Both the position numbers and the translations under genes were made by a program. Positions 17,228 through 25,926 of a stretch of DNA of 64,000 nt are shown here, piece after piece (the stretch's first letter is position 1; each line of letters opens with the position of its first letter). A model generated the notes under the pieces. The model worked only from the letters and a program-made list of their open reading frames with translations, did no database searches and was not told the origin of the DNA. The DNA comes from Flavobacteriales bacterium UBA4110 (GTDB taxonomy: Bacteria; Bacteroidota; Bacteroidia; Flavobacteriales; Weeksellaceae), in the NCBI GenBank assembly GCA_002383165.1, contig DFXK01000018.1, forward strand, positions 62,001 to 126,000. Reading direction: 5' to 3'.

Positions 17228-17807
17228 AATATATTATTGGATATTGAGCTTAACTATAATAACCGCTACAGTAATCTCCTGCAATAAAAAATATGAAGGC
17301 GACGAAAATTCTATAGAAGTTATCAGAAATGCCAATAATAATGGGACTTATTCTAAGACAAAACTGGATAGTTTACAGGCAATCAATTTGATTACCACTC
17401 AAAAAGTTCAGGATTTGTTAGACTTGTCTGCGCTTTACACTTCTGGAAATAAGGATACAGAAATAGATTCTGTGATTTACACACAAATGCAGGCTCATTT
17501 TTTAACAAAAGATTCCAGTAACTTGATACCTTTGTTAAAAGAAATGGATAGTTTGAAAGTAAAATTCGCTAAAGTGAGTAAACTTTCTACCTCAAAAACG
17601 ATACAAGAAAATGACACTTTGGATTTTGCAAACTTCGATGTTGAATATTACGATAAAAAAAGAACTTACATCACAACAGTCAACAGAAAAGCACAATATA
17701 CATTGAAGGCTTCACCCGTCAAATTCCAGAAAGAGTTTAAGTTTTACTTTACCAGTTTCTACAAAAAAGATTCTGACACTATAAAAACAGCAAAACCCGC
17801 TAATTAG
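17211..17807 (+). CDS. Lipoprotein of unknown function
   Basis: 198 residues with lipoprotein signal MKKQNKIYYWILSLTIITA ending in lipobox VISC. The mature protein is helical at first (TKLDSLQAINLITTQKVQDLL) and beta-rich at the end (KRTYITTVNRKAQYTLKA). It overlaps the upstream membrane protein gene by 17 bases, so the two are translated together and probably act together. Its stop codon TAG (17805-17807) lies inside the loop region of the terminator hairpin. Confidence 0.6.
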   Translation: MKKQNKIYYWILSLTIITATVISCNKKYEGDENSIEVIRNANNNGTYSKTKLDSLQAINLITTQKVQDLLDLSALYTSGNKDTEIDSVIYTQMQAHFLTKDSSNLIPLLKEMDSLKVKFAKVSKLSTSKTIQENDTLDFANFDVEYYDKKRTYITTVNRKAQYTLKASPVKFQKEFKFYFTSFYKKDSDTIKTAKPAN

Positions 17808-17820
17808 CGGGTTTTGCTTT
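17790..17820. terminator. Strong terminator containing a stop codon
   Basis: GCAAAACCCGCTAA at 17790-17803 pairs with TTAGCGGGTTTTGC at 17804-17817 with almost no loop, followed by TTT. It ends the two-gene unit and also stands 25 bases beyond the convergent paralog 2 gene. Confidence 0.85.
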
Positions 17821-17841
17821 AAAACTAGATTTGGAATCTAA

Positions 17842-18078
17842 TTATTTTTTGATTTCTTCTTTAGCAGCTTTCTCGTCAGCTTTTACTTCAGCTTTAGCAG
17901 AGTCAGCAGTAGCTTTAACAGAATCAACAGTTGCAGTTGCAGTAGAATCGATAGCAGTTACTGCAGAATCAGCAACAGCATCTACTGAATCAACAGCAGC
18001 AGCTTCTACGTTATCAGTTTTTTTACAAGCTACAAGAGCGATAGCAGCGATAGCAGCTACAAATAATGACTTTTTCAT
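17842..18078 (-). CDS. Ala-rich helical lipoprotein (paralog 2)
   Basis: 78 residues with signal MKKSLFVAAIAAIALVAC, differing from paralog 1 by one residue and by few bases over 50 nt. The mature part (VDSVDAVADSAVTAIDSTAT and on to a charged Lys/Glu end) keeps Asp-Ser units about every seven residues but is less regular, ending AKAEVKADEKAAKEEIKK. A coiled-coil envelope lipoprotein is likely. The two paralogs enclose a two-gene plus-strand unit, and share an upstream block. Confidence 0.75.
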   Translation of the reverse strand: MKKSLFVAAIAAIALVACKKTDNVEAAAVDSVDAVADSAVTAIDSTATATVDSVKATADSAKAEVKADEKAAKEEIKK

Positions 18079-18143
18079 TTTCTAAAAATTTAAATTAATT
18101 ATTATATATTTTATTTGTTAATTATTCATTCATAATTACAAGA

Positions 18144-18216
18144 CAAAGGTAGAACGGTCTGACAAAAATCATTACTAAATAACTTGTAATATCATTGTAA
18201 AGTGATTTACAAATAA
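18144..18216 (-). promoter_or_regulatory. Promoter -7 box and upstream palindrome, paralog 2
   Basis: CAAAGGTA at 18144-18151 reads TACCTTTG on the minus strand. The block at 18184-18216 contains TTGTAA-N6-TTACAA and matches the block before paralog 1 in all but a few bases, with a two-base shorter centre. Again 32 bases separate it from the -7 box. Confidence 0.55.
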
Positions 18217-18233
18217 ATATATTTGATTATCAA

Positions 18234-18812
18234 TTATTTAATATTAAAATCTATAAATTCTGAAGGCAAAATCAAACCATCTATAGCAACATCTTTCTCA
18301 AAAACATCAGCAATGTCTTCATTCGGTGAAAAGAAATTTAGACCAATTTTATTATGAATCTTCAAATCTCTCGAAAAGAAATAATCATAGAAACCTTTTC
18401 CGTAGCCTATTCTATTTCCAAATTGATCACAATACAATAATGGCGTTAAAACATAGTCTAATTCGATATTAGCATCAATATTAGAAATAGGTTCTTTGAT
18501 TCCCCAATTGTTAATTTCAAATTCTGAATTAGGAAAAATCTCCACAGAAATCATTTTCTCACCTTGAATTTTCGGCACAAAAACACGAACTTTTTTATCA
18601 AAAAAATAATCTATAAAAATCTGAGTGTTTATCTCATTAAATTTTTCAATAGGCAAAAAAACATTAACCTTTTGATTTTCAATTACATTAAATTGTAAAA
18701 TAAACTGTTCAAAGATTTTTTTGGACAAAAAATTGACCTCATCTTGAGATAAGGCCATTCTTTTTCCTTTATAAATGCTTCTAAGTTCCTTTTTGGTGAG
18801 ACTAAGACTCAT
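18234..18812 (-). CDS. 5-formyltetrahydrofolate cyclo-ligase
   Basis: 192 residues, standard for the MTHFS/YgfA family. The N-terminal KKELRSIYKGKRMALS gives the basic ATP-binding part. IEKFNEINTQIF binds folate, and the C-terminal GNRIGYGKGFYDYF is the diagnostic phosphate-binding motif. It returns 5-formyl-THF to 5,10-methenyl-THF with ATP. It starts 12 bp after the stop of the TrhO gene on the same strand, so both are probably one transcript. Confidence 0.93.
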   Translation of the reverse strand: MSLSLTKKELRSIYKGKRMALSQDEVNFLSKKIFEQFILQFNVIENQKVNVFLPIEKFNEINTQIFIDYFFDKKVRVFVPKIQGEKMISVEIFPNSEFEINNWGIKEPISNIDANIELDYVLTPLLYCDQFGNRIGYGKGFYDYFFSRDLKIHNKIGLNFFSPNEDIADVFEKDVAIDGLILPSEFIDFNIK

Positions 18813-18824
18813 TGTAAAAATGAT

Positions 18825-20186
18825 TTAATCTAAGATTTTATATAACTTATCAGACAAACGAACTCTGAACGGAAGCTCAAAAGTAATCTGGTCTCCAACT
18901 TTAGCTGTATTGCTAAATGCGCCATCAACAAAAATCTGAGTAATCGTGATTTCCTGTTCTCCAGTTGTTGGGCCGGAAATTAAAACTTTATCTCCTACAG
19001 AAAGTTCATTATTTTCAATTAAAAACTGTGCAATCTTAGATTTGGTAAAATAATGTTCTGCTTTACCAACCAAAGTCTTTTTAACTTTTATCTTCTGACG
19101 AATATCTTTGGTTTCAGGTTTTGCTTTTGCCAAAGCTTGCGTTGACAATTCTCCAGATTTTTTAAATTTCAAAGCTTCAGATTTACCTTTCCGGAACACT
19201 TTATTTCCGACTTGTAAACCTTTTCTTCTTGCAACTTGCTCTTCCTGAGGTAGATGGATAATCTCGTGACATTCTGTAGAACAAGTATTTTCCATTACAG
19301 CTTTACATTCATCACATTGGATAAATAGTAAATGACAAGCATCATTGGCACAATTAGTATGATTATCACAAGGTTTTCCGCATTGGTGACACTGAGAAAT
19401 GATATCGTCTGTAATTCTTTCTCCTAAACGATGATCAAACACAAAATTCTTTCCAATGAACTTACTTTCAATATTTTCTTCTTTGATTTGACGTGTATAT
19501 TCTATAATTCCGCCTTCTAATTGGTAAACATTTTTGAAACCCTGATGTTTGAAATAAGCACTTGCCTTCTCACAACGGATTCCGCCAGTACAATACATTA
19601 AAAGATCTTTATCTTCTTTGAAATCTTGTAATTGTTCATTAATAATCGGCAAACTTTCACGAAAATTCTCAACATCTGGTGTGATTGCACCTTCAAAATG
19701 ACCCACTTCACTTTCGTAATGATTTCTGAAATCTACTACAATTGTATTGGGATCCGCCAACATATCATTGAATTGCTGAGCTTTCAAGTGAATTCCTTTA
19801 TTGGTGACATCAAAAGTTTCGTCATTCAAACCATCCGCAACGATTTTATTTCTAACCTTAATCGTTAACTTCAAAAAAGAGTGATTATCCTGCTCAACAG
19901 CGACATTCAGGCGGATGCCTTTCATAAAATCATAAACTTCCAGCGTCTCCCGGAAGGCTTCAAAATTTTCAGCGGGAACACTCATCTGAGCATTGATTCC
20001 TTCGTGCGCCACATAAATACGGCCGAGTCCATCTAGCGCATTCCAGGCTATAAATAAATCGTCGCGAAATTTTTTGGGATTTTCAATTTTGGCGTACGCA
20101 TAGAAAGACAATGTAAGGCGCTCTTGTCCGGCCTCATCGATAAGTCGAGCTCTTTCTTCTGCGCTTAAGGTGTTGTACAGTTGCAT
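18825..20186 (-). CDS. trhO: TrhO-type tRNA uridine(34) hydroxylase with extra C-terminal domain
   Basis: 453 residues, about 100 more than the usual TrhO/YceA. The N-terminal acylphosphatase-like domain (FYAYAKIENPKKFRDDLF) is followed by a rhodanese domain with catalytic loop YCTGGIRCEKA. Then comes the Cys-rich segment CHQCGKPCDNHTNCANDACH and CDECKAVMENTCSTECHEI, both standard for TrhO, which makes 5-hydroxyuridine at tRNA position 34. The last 80 residues (VGKAEHYFTKSKIAQFLI, VGDKVLISGPTTGEQEI, VRLSDKLYKILD) look like the EF-Tu domain-2-type barrel found at the end of many U32 peptidases. That assignment is from memory of the family. Confidence 0.88.
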   Translation of the reverse strand: MQLYNTLSAEERARLIDEAGQERLTLSFYAYAKIENPKKFRDDLFIAWNALDGLGRIYVAHEGINAQMSVPAENFEAFRETLEVYDFMKGIRLNVAVEQDNHSFLKLTIKVRNKIVADGLNDETFDVTNKGIHLKAQQFNDMLADPNTIVVDFRNHYESEVGHFEGAITPDVENFRESLPIINEQLQDFKEDKDLLMYCTGGIRCEKASAYFKHQGFKNVYQLEGGIIEYTRQIKEENIESKFIGKNFVFDHRLGERITDDIISQCHQCGKPCDNHTNCANDACHLLFIQCDECKAVMENTCSTECHEIIHLPQEEQVARRKGLQVGNKVFRKGKSEALKFKKSGELSTQALAKAKPETKDIRQKIKVKKTLVGKAEHYFTKSKIAQFLIENNELSVGDKVLISGPTTGEQEITITQIFVDGAFSNTAKVGDQITFELPFRVRLSDKLYKILD

Positions 20187-20276
20187 GCTATAAACGTTTT
20201 AAGTGAGAAAAATAATGGCGCAAAGATAAGGATTTTTGGTTGATAGTTGTTGGTTGATAGTTGTCAGTTTTTTCGG

Positions 20277-20376
20277 CGTGTCCCTCTCCCACGCTAAAGC
20301 CACATCTTGGGTCGGGCTATCCGTTACAATCTTTTCTGTCCGCCTAAGGCGGACAGAAAAGGATTTCCACTACTAT
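20277..20376. repeat. Hairpin-centred repeat, copy 1 (family D)
   Basis: The 20187-20508 gap has no gene. It holds GTGTCCCTCTCCCACGC, GGGTCGGGCTATCCGTT, then a perfect 15-base stem (20331-20345 with 20347-20361) and GGATTTCCACTACTATCC. The flanking CCGTTACAATCTTTTC and AAAAGGATTTCCACTAC recur at 61972-62022 around a different hairpin. Just upstream a small tandem GGTTGATAGTTGT occurs twice (20238 and 20252 region). The DPP4 promoter is expected in 20400-20500. Confidence 0.65.
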
Positions 20377-20508
20377 CCTTCACGCATTTACAATTCGATG
20401 TTCCAAAGATTGTATTCAAAACAATTTATCTTTATTATATTTACGTCATTAAAATTTGAAAAATGAAACCGTAAGGTTCGTGAATACCAAAAAGAAAATT
20501 GAAAGATT

Positions 20509-22647
20509 ATGAACAAAAAAATCCTTGTTTCTGTTGTTATGATGACAGCAGTTTTCTCACAAAACATTAATGCACAAGAAATTACATTAGATAAAATATA
20601 CTCCGGATACTATCGTGGAAAAGGCATTGCAGGAATTGCATCCCTTAACGACGGTGAAAACTATGCTACAATTGAGAAAGATGGTATTGCCAAATATAAT
20701 TACAAAACATCTCAGAAATCTGGCAATATTGTGGATGGAAGCTTCGAATCTTATATTTTCTCAGCAGATGAGTCTAAAATCTTGTTACAAAAAGAAAGTC
20801 AGGATATCTATAGACATTCGTTTTTGGGGAAATTTGATGTGAAGGATTTGAAATCAAATAAAGTGACCGCTCTTAATAATGGAAACTGGATTCAGGAACC
20901 GAAATTTTCACCAGACGGAAGCAGAGTAGCTTTCATTGCTGATAATAATTTGTTCTATCAGGATTTGACTTCCGGAAAAATCACACAAATTACAACTGAC
21001 GGAAAGAAAAATTCTATTATTAATGGACTTGGAGATTGGGTTTATGAAGAAGAGTTTTCTCATGCAGATTATTACCAATGGAACAAAGCGGGTGATGCGA
21101 TTGTCTTCGTAAAATTCGATGAATCTGCAGTTCCAGAAATCTATATCCCGATCTATGGAAAATCACTTTATCCTACTGAGATGCGTTATAAATATCCAAA
21201 AGCCGGAGAAACGAATTCCACAGTATCTGCGCAACTTTATCAGCTTTCCTCAGGAAAAACTTCAAAATTAAATCTTGTAAACTTCGAGAATTATTACATT
21301 CCTCAGATTTTCCAAACCAATGATTCTAATGAAATCGTGATAGCAACATCTAACAGGCATCAGAATCAAGTGGATCTTTTGAAAGTGGATACAAAATCCG
21401 GAAAGCTTACTAAATTATTTTCAGAAACGGATGCCGCCTGGATTGACACAGATAAACTGACAATGGAGTTTCTAGATGATAATTCCTTTCTATGGGCATC
21501 CGAAAGAGATGGTTTCAGACATCTTTACTGGTATGACAAAACCGGAAAACTGAAAAAACAGGTATCCAAAGGCAATTGGGAAATCACAGATTACTATGGT
21601 TACAACCCAAAAACCAAAGAAGCTTACATCCAAACTACAGAAAAAGGAAGTCTAAACAAAGTGATTTCTAAATTGAACATCAACTCTGGAAAAACAACTT
21701 TAATTTCTTATCCTGAGGGTAATAACTCGGCGAGTTTTAGTAAGTCATTCAATTATTTTATCAATACCAATTCTACAGCTGGAACACCATATAAATATGT
21801 TTTGAAAGATGCTTCTGGCAAGGAAATAAAAGAACTTCAGAATAATAATGAGATGCTTTCTAAACTGCAGAAAGATAATTTTGTAACAAAGGAATTCATC
21901 ACCATTCCGAATTCTGTTGGAGACCAATTGAACGCTTGGATTATCAAGCCGAAAAACTTTGACCCAAATAAAAAATATCCATTATTTATGTTCCAATATT
22001 CTGGTCCTGGTTCTCAGCAGGTTTCCAATTCTTGGGATGGCGGCAACGGAATTTGGTTCGAAATGCTAGCTCAGAAAGGTTACATTGTAGCCTGTGTAGA
22101 TGGACGCGGGACGGGCTATAAAGGTGCAAAATTCAAAAAAGTAACTTACAAACAATTAGGCAAATATGAAATAGAAGATCAAATTACTGCTGCCAAATGG
22201 TTTGGAAATCAGTCTTATATTGACAAATCTAGAATCGGGATTTTCGGTTGGAGTTTTGGTGGCTATATGACTTCTTTGGCTCTGACAAAAGGTGCTGATG
22301 TTTTTAAAATGGGAATTGCTGTTGCGCCGGTTACCAACTGGAGATATTATGACAGCATCTATACCGAAAGATTCCTACAAACGCCACAGGAAAATCCGGA
22401 AGGTTATGACCAAAACTCACCGACAACTTTTGCTAATTTGTTGAAAGGGAAATTTCTTTTGATCCACGGAACGGCCGATGACAATGTTCATTTCCAGAAC
22501 TCAATGGAGTTTTCTGAGGCTTTGATTCAGAACAAAAAACAGTTTGATTTTATGGCTTATCCTGATAAAAATCACGGTATCTATGGCGGACAAACCAGAC
22601 CTCAGCTTTATGAGAAGATGACGAATTTTATTTTGGAGAATTTGTAA
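20509..22647 (+). CDS. Dipeptidyl peptidase IV, S9 family
   Basis: 712 residues. A signal peptide (MNKKILVSVVMMTAVFSQ, cleavage after INA) sends it to the periplasm. An N-terminal eight-bladed propeller is followed by an alpha/beta hydrolase domain with triad Ser582 (GWSFGGY), Asp657 (HGTADDNVH) and His689 (NHGIYGG). The DEEFSH-like Glu pair YEEEFSHADY that binds the substrate N-terminus is present. It removes Xaa-Pro or Xaa-Ala dipeptides from oligopeptides. Three peptide transporters follow downstream, so the products are probably imported. Confidence 0.93.
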   Translation: MNKKILVSVVMMTAVFSQNINAQEITLDKIYSGYYRGKGIAGIASLNDGENYATIEKDGIAKYNYKTSQKSGNIVDGSFESYIFSADESKILLQKESQDIYRHSFLGKFDVKDLKSNKVTALNNGNWIQEPKFSPDGSRVAFIADNNLFYQDLTSGKITQITTDGKKNSIINGLGDWVYEEEFSHADYYQWNKAGDAIVFVKFDESAVPEIYIPIYGKSLYPTEMRYKYPKAGETNSTVSAQLYQLSSGKTSKLNLVNFENYYIPQIFQTNDSNEIVIATSNRHQNQVDLLKVDTKSGKLTKLFSETDAAWIDTDKLTMEFLDDNSFLWASERDGFRHLYWYDKTGKLKKQVSKGNWEITDYYGYNPKTKEAYIQTTEKGSLNKVISKLNINSGKTTLISYPEGNNSASFSKSFNYFINTNSTAGTPYKYVLKDASGKEIKELQNNNEMLSKLQKDNFVTKEFITIPNSVGDQLNAWIIKPKNFDPNKKYPLFMFQYSGPGSQQVSNSWDGGNGIWFEMLAQKGYIVACVDGRGTGYKGAKFKKVTYKQLGKYEIEDQITAAKWFGNQSYIDKSRIGIFGWSFGGYMTSLALTKGADVFKMGIAVAPVTNWRYYDSIYTERFLQTPQENPEGYDQNSPTTFANLLKGKFLLIHGTADDNVHFQNSMEFSEALIQNKKQFDFMAYPDKNHGIYGGQTRPQLYEKMTNFILENL

Positions 22648-22662
22648 TCAATATAAACTTTT

Positions 22663-22697
22663 AATAAATGCCTTTCAACATTGAGAGGCATTTTATT
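22663..22697 (+). terminator. Terminator after DPP4
   Basis: AATGCCTTTC and GAGAGGCATT (one mismatch) form a stem from about 22667 to 22692, followed by TTTATT. Confidence 0.7.
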
Positions 22698-22742
22698 AAA
22701 ATTTAAAGACTTATTTTTAGGAAAATTTTACTCAAAACAACC

Positions 22743-23450
22743 ATGAAAAAAATTATAACATTTTTATTTATAGCAATTTACTCATTGTCCAGCTCTCAAG
22801 TAAAAGCACTGACCGAAGATGGAAAAGAAGTGGTGCTTTTTGAAAACAAAACTTGGCGTTTTGTAAATGATAGTGATGAGAAGACTATGGATGAAATCGA
22901 GACCAATGAAAAAGAATTTACAAAATCAGCAGATGCTACTTTTCTTTTGAAAAGTAAAAAACTAGATGCTGGAATTTACATAAGTCCTAAGAAGTGGAAA
23001 ACGATAAAAATTTCAGTTTTACCTACTGCAGAATATACTTTTCAAAATTTAACAAATCCTAATATTATGACATTAGGATGTTTGATGTCAGAAAATGTTC
23101 CTATCCAAACATTAAAAAATTTGCGAGATGTTATTCTGTCTTCTATTCAGGCAAAAGCAGATTATTTTAAACTAAACAAATCTGAATATCGTACCGTAAA
23201 TGGAATTAAAGTTTTATATATAGATTATTCCTTAAACACCACAGGAATGGACTTTCATTATATTGGAAATTATTATTTAACAGAAGATGGATACTCTAAT
23301 ATTGTATCTTTTACTTACGAAAAAGAATATGAAAAAAATAGAACTGAAATGTTGAATTTTATCAATGGACTAGTAAAAATCGAAAAATCAGAAGTTACAG
23401 AAACTATCGAATATACTTCTCCCCCACCACCGATGTCAACAAAAAAATAA
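22743..23450 (+). CDS. Exported protein of unknown function
   Basis: 235 residues with a signal peptide, MKKIITFLFIAIYSLSSSQ. Next to it is a short segment TEDGKEVVLFENKTWRFV, seen in many small Flavobacteria exported proteins. The remainder is alpha/beta with no catalytic motif that I recognise, and the C-terminus is a Pro-rich tail TSPPPPMSTKK. It lies between DPP4 and the first peptide transporter, each separated by its own terminator, so it is a single-gene unit. Confidence 0.6.
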   Translation: MKKIITFLFIAIYSLSSSQVKALTEDGKEVVLFENKTWRFVNDSDEKTMDEIETNEKEFTKSADATFLLKSKKLDAGIYISPKKWKTIKISVLPTAEYTFQNLTNPNIMTLGCLMSENVPIQTLKNLRDVILSSIQAKADYFKLNKSEYRTVNGIKVLYIDYSLNTTGMDFHYIGNYYLTEDGYSNIVSFTYEKEYEKNRTEMLNFINGLVKIEKSEVTETIEYTSPPPPMSTKK

Positions 23451-23453
23451 CCA

Positions 23454-23484
23454 AAAGCCTTTCAAATTTGAAAGGCTTTCTTAT
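23454..23484 (+). terminator. Terminator, perfect 13-base palindrome
   Basis: AAAGCCTTTCAAA (23454-23466) pairs with TTTGAAAGGCTTT (23467-23479), then CTTATTTATT. It stands just after the exported protein gene. Confidence 0.8.
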
Positions 23485-23533
23485 TTATTAAATTTAAAAT
23501 ACTATTTTTGGAAACGTTGTGAAAATTGACACT

Positions 23534-25204
23534 ATGAAGACTAAACATCCAAAAGGTTTACCCTTTTTGTTTTTTACCGAGATGTGGGAACGTTTCGGTT
23601 ATTATTTGATTCTCGGGATTTTCGTACTCTATTTGATAGAGCCGCAAGGCTTGAATGGCGGATTGGGAATTCCTGATAAAGATGCTGATGATATTTTCGG
23701 GACTTTCATTGCACTGACTTATCTTACGCCTTTTCTTGGTGGCTTTTTGGCTGACCGAGTTTTAGGTTATATCAAATCCATTTATCTTGGTGGTGTTCTA
23801 ATGGCAATTGGTTATATTGGTGTTGGCGTTTTCAAAGAATTGCCTTTATTTTATGGCTCTCTTGCATTGATTATCATTGGAAATGGTTTCTTCAAACCAA
23901 CGATTTCTACACTTTTGGGAAATCTCTATTCAGAAGAACCTTATAAAGCCAACAAAGATTCTGGCTACAATATTTTCTATATGGGAATTAATATCGGGGC
24001 GTTTATCTGTAATATTATTGCAGCGTTTATGCGTAACAAATTCGGTTGGGGCGAAGCATTTATAACTGCTGGAGTCGGGATGTTGCTTGGGTTAGTAATT
24101 TTCACCATCGGGATGAAACATTACAGACACGCGGCGGTTATGAAACCGAGCCAAGAAGGTGACACCAAACTATCCCAAATTCTGATGAAAGTTTTTGTTC
24201 CCGCGATTATAGCAGGCGTTATCGGGTGGTTTGTTCCTACGATGATTTTTGGAACTAATATTTTTGGTAGCACAAATACGGATGCATTTATTTTCGCTTG
24301 TATTCCTGTGATTTACTTCTATGTTTCGCTTTATTTCAAATCCAATCCCTTGGAAAAACCTGCGATTGGCGCTTTGCTTTCGATATTCTTAATCAGTATG
24401 TTTTTCTGGGCCGTTTTCAAACAAAATGGAACTGCGTTGACAAGATGGGCCAATTATTACACAGATAGAAGCGTTTCAGAATCTGTTGAAAAACCTTTGG
24501 CTTCACTTTATTTGGTTGAAGAAAAAAGCTATGCAGATAAAGAAACCCCGATTTATGATGATCAATATCGCTCTCAGAAAGATCCTGACGGAAAAACTTT
24601 GAAAGAAACCGGGAAAGATATTTATTTCAGAAATATTTCGGCAGAAAAAAGAGCTGAACTGGAAACTAAAACTGACAAGCCTGTTTTCCTTTATAATACA
24701 GAATTGTTCCAATCCATCAATCCATTTTGGGTGATTGCTTTAACGCCTGTCATCGTTGGTGTTTGGGCAATGCTTAGAAAACGAGGAAAAGAACCTTTGA
24801 CACCAAGTAAAATCGTTTTGGGATTATTCATCACCAGTTTATCTTGTTTGGTAATGGTTGGAGCTGTTTATGCAGGAAACAATGGTTCTGAAAAAGTATC
24901 AGCACTTTGGTTGATTGCTGGATATGGCGTTGTAACAATTGGAGAACTTTGTCTTTCACCGATGGGATTATCATTCGTTTCCAAATTATCTCCAGCAAGA
25001 TTAACAGCTTTGATGATGGGTGGATTTTTCTTAGCAAACTCTGTTGGGAACAAATTGTCCGGAATCCTTGCGAGCACTTGGTATAATTATGAAAATAAAG
25101 CCAATTATTTCTTGGTTAATTTCGGACTGTTGATTTTCGCAACATTGCTGGGATTGATGATGTTGAAGAGATTAAACAAAATTATGAGAGAAAGTGGACA
25201 TTAA
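23534..25204 (+). CDS. POT-family proton-coupled peptide transporter (1)
   Basis: 556 residues from ATG 23534. An in-frame GTG at 23519 is too close to the -7 box TATTTTTG (23503-23510). The N-terminal HPKGLPFLFFTEMWERFGYY carries the ExxERFxYY motif used for proton coupling in PTR2/POT carriers. GNGFFKPTISTLLG and YMGINIGAF are the other family motifs. About 12-14 membrane helices. An inserted soluble loop (about residues 320-390) separates later helices. It imports di- and tripeptides. First of three related carriers after DPP4. Confidence 0.92.
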   Translation: MKTKHPKGLPFLFFTEMWERFGYYLILGIFVLYLIEPQGLNGGLGIPDKDADDIFGTFIALTYLTPFLGGFLADRVLGYIKSIYLGGVLMAIGYIGVGVFKELPLFYGSLALIIIGNGFFKPTISTLLGNLYSEEPYKANKDSGYNIFYMGINIGAFICNIIAAFMRNKFGWGEAFITAGVGMLLGLVIFTIGMKHYRHAAVMKPSQEGDTKLSQILMKVFVPAIIAGVIGWFVPTMIFGTNIFGSTNTDAFIFACIPVIYFYVSLYFKSNPLEKPAIGALLSIFLISMFFWAVFKQNGTALTRWANYYTDRSVSESVEKPLASLYLVEEKSYADKETPIYDDQYRSQKDPDGKTLKETGKDIYFRNISAEKRAELETKTDKPVFLYNTELFQSINPFWVIALTPVIVGVWAMLRKRGKEPLTPSKIVLGLFITSLSCLVMVGAVYAGNNGSEKVSALWLIAGYGVVTIGELCLSPMGLSFVSKLSPARLTALMMGGFFLANSVGNKLSGILASTWYNYENKANYFLVNFGLLIFATLLGLMMLKRLNKIMRESGH

Positions 25205-25231
25205 TTATAATTAAAATTCCTTTTCTAAATT

Positions 25232-25270
25232 AAAAAAGCGAAATTAATCTGATTTAATTTCGCTTTTTTT
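25232..25270. terminator. Bidirectional terminator
   Basis: AAAAAAGCGAAATTAA (25232-25247) pairs with TTAATTTCGCTTTTTT around TCTGAT. It stands between peptide transporter 1 (+) and the convergent GNAT gene (-). Confidence 0.85.
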
Positions 25271-25286
25271 GAGTTATAATTTAGTT

Positions 25287-25796
25287 TTAAAGGACTTTTT
25301 CGAACGCTTTTCTAGCACTTCCTCGGAAATGGACTTCTCCACAATATTGATATCCTAATTTCTGTAGAATTGATAACATTGCAGGATTATCAAAGTTGGT
25401 ATCAACTTTAATACTAAAAGTATTATTCTCCTTGGCAACATCTTCGATAAAGCTGAAAATATTTTTGGACAATCCTTTTCCTGCAAACTTATCCGAAATT
25501 GCCACTCTGTGAACTACCAAAAAATCACCATTGGTCAGCCACTCTCCTTCAATATCATTATAAGCAGGTTCATCATTTAAAATTAACGCGCTGTAACCTG
25601 CAACAATTCCATCAACTAATAAAACATAGCCAAATCCCTTTTCTATATCGGATTTCACAGTTTCAAGATTCGGGTAGCCATCCTGCCATTGTCTGCTACC
25701 ATCATTTTTTCTCCTTGTAATAGCGTCTTGCAATATATCCCAAATCTCTGAAGAATCATCTGAACTTGCTTTTCTAAATTCTAAATACATTTCCAT
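25287..25796 (-). CDS. GNAT-family N-acetyltransferase
   Basis: About 169 residues. The first Met at 25805 overlaps a -7 box (CAAAGTTA on the plus strand, 25803-25810), so a start at 25796 or 25790 is more likely. Family features: YLEFRKASSDDSSEIWDIL at the N-terminus, VLLVDGIVAGYSALI, the acetyl-CoA binding region VHRVAISDKFAGKGLSKNIF, and DTNFDNPAMLSILQKLGYQ. Substrate unknown. It sits between two peptide transporters, in the opposite direction. Confidence 0.88.
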   Translation of the reverse strand: MEMYLEFRKASSDDSSEIWDILQDAITRRKNDGSRQWQDGYPNLETVKSDIEKGFGYVLLVDGIVAGYSALILNDEPAYNDIEGEWLTNGDFLVVHRVAISDKFAGKGLSKNIFSFIEDVAKENNTFSIKVDTNFDNPAMLSILQKLGYQYCGEVHFRGSARKAFEKVL

Positions 25797-25926
25797 AAAA
25801 GACAAAGTTAACGTAAATTGGTAAAATATGATTTATTAAATCTTGCATAAACAGCATCTGGAATCGCCTACTTTATGAAAAAAAACTATATTTGTTACCT
25901 TTAAGAAAATTTAACAATTAATTTAT

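Noticed and set aside
20236..20466. 76-codon plus-strand open frame in the repeat region.
   Set aside because: It runs through the family D repeat and its hairpin; no protein features. The repeat explains the open frame.
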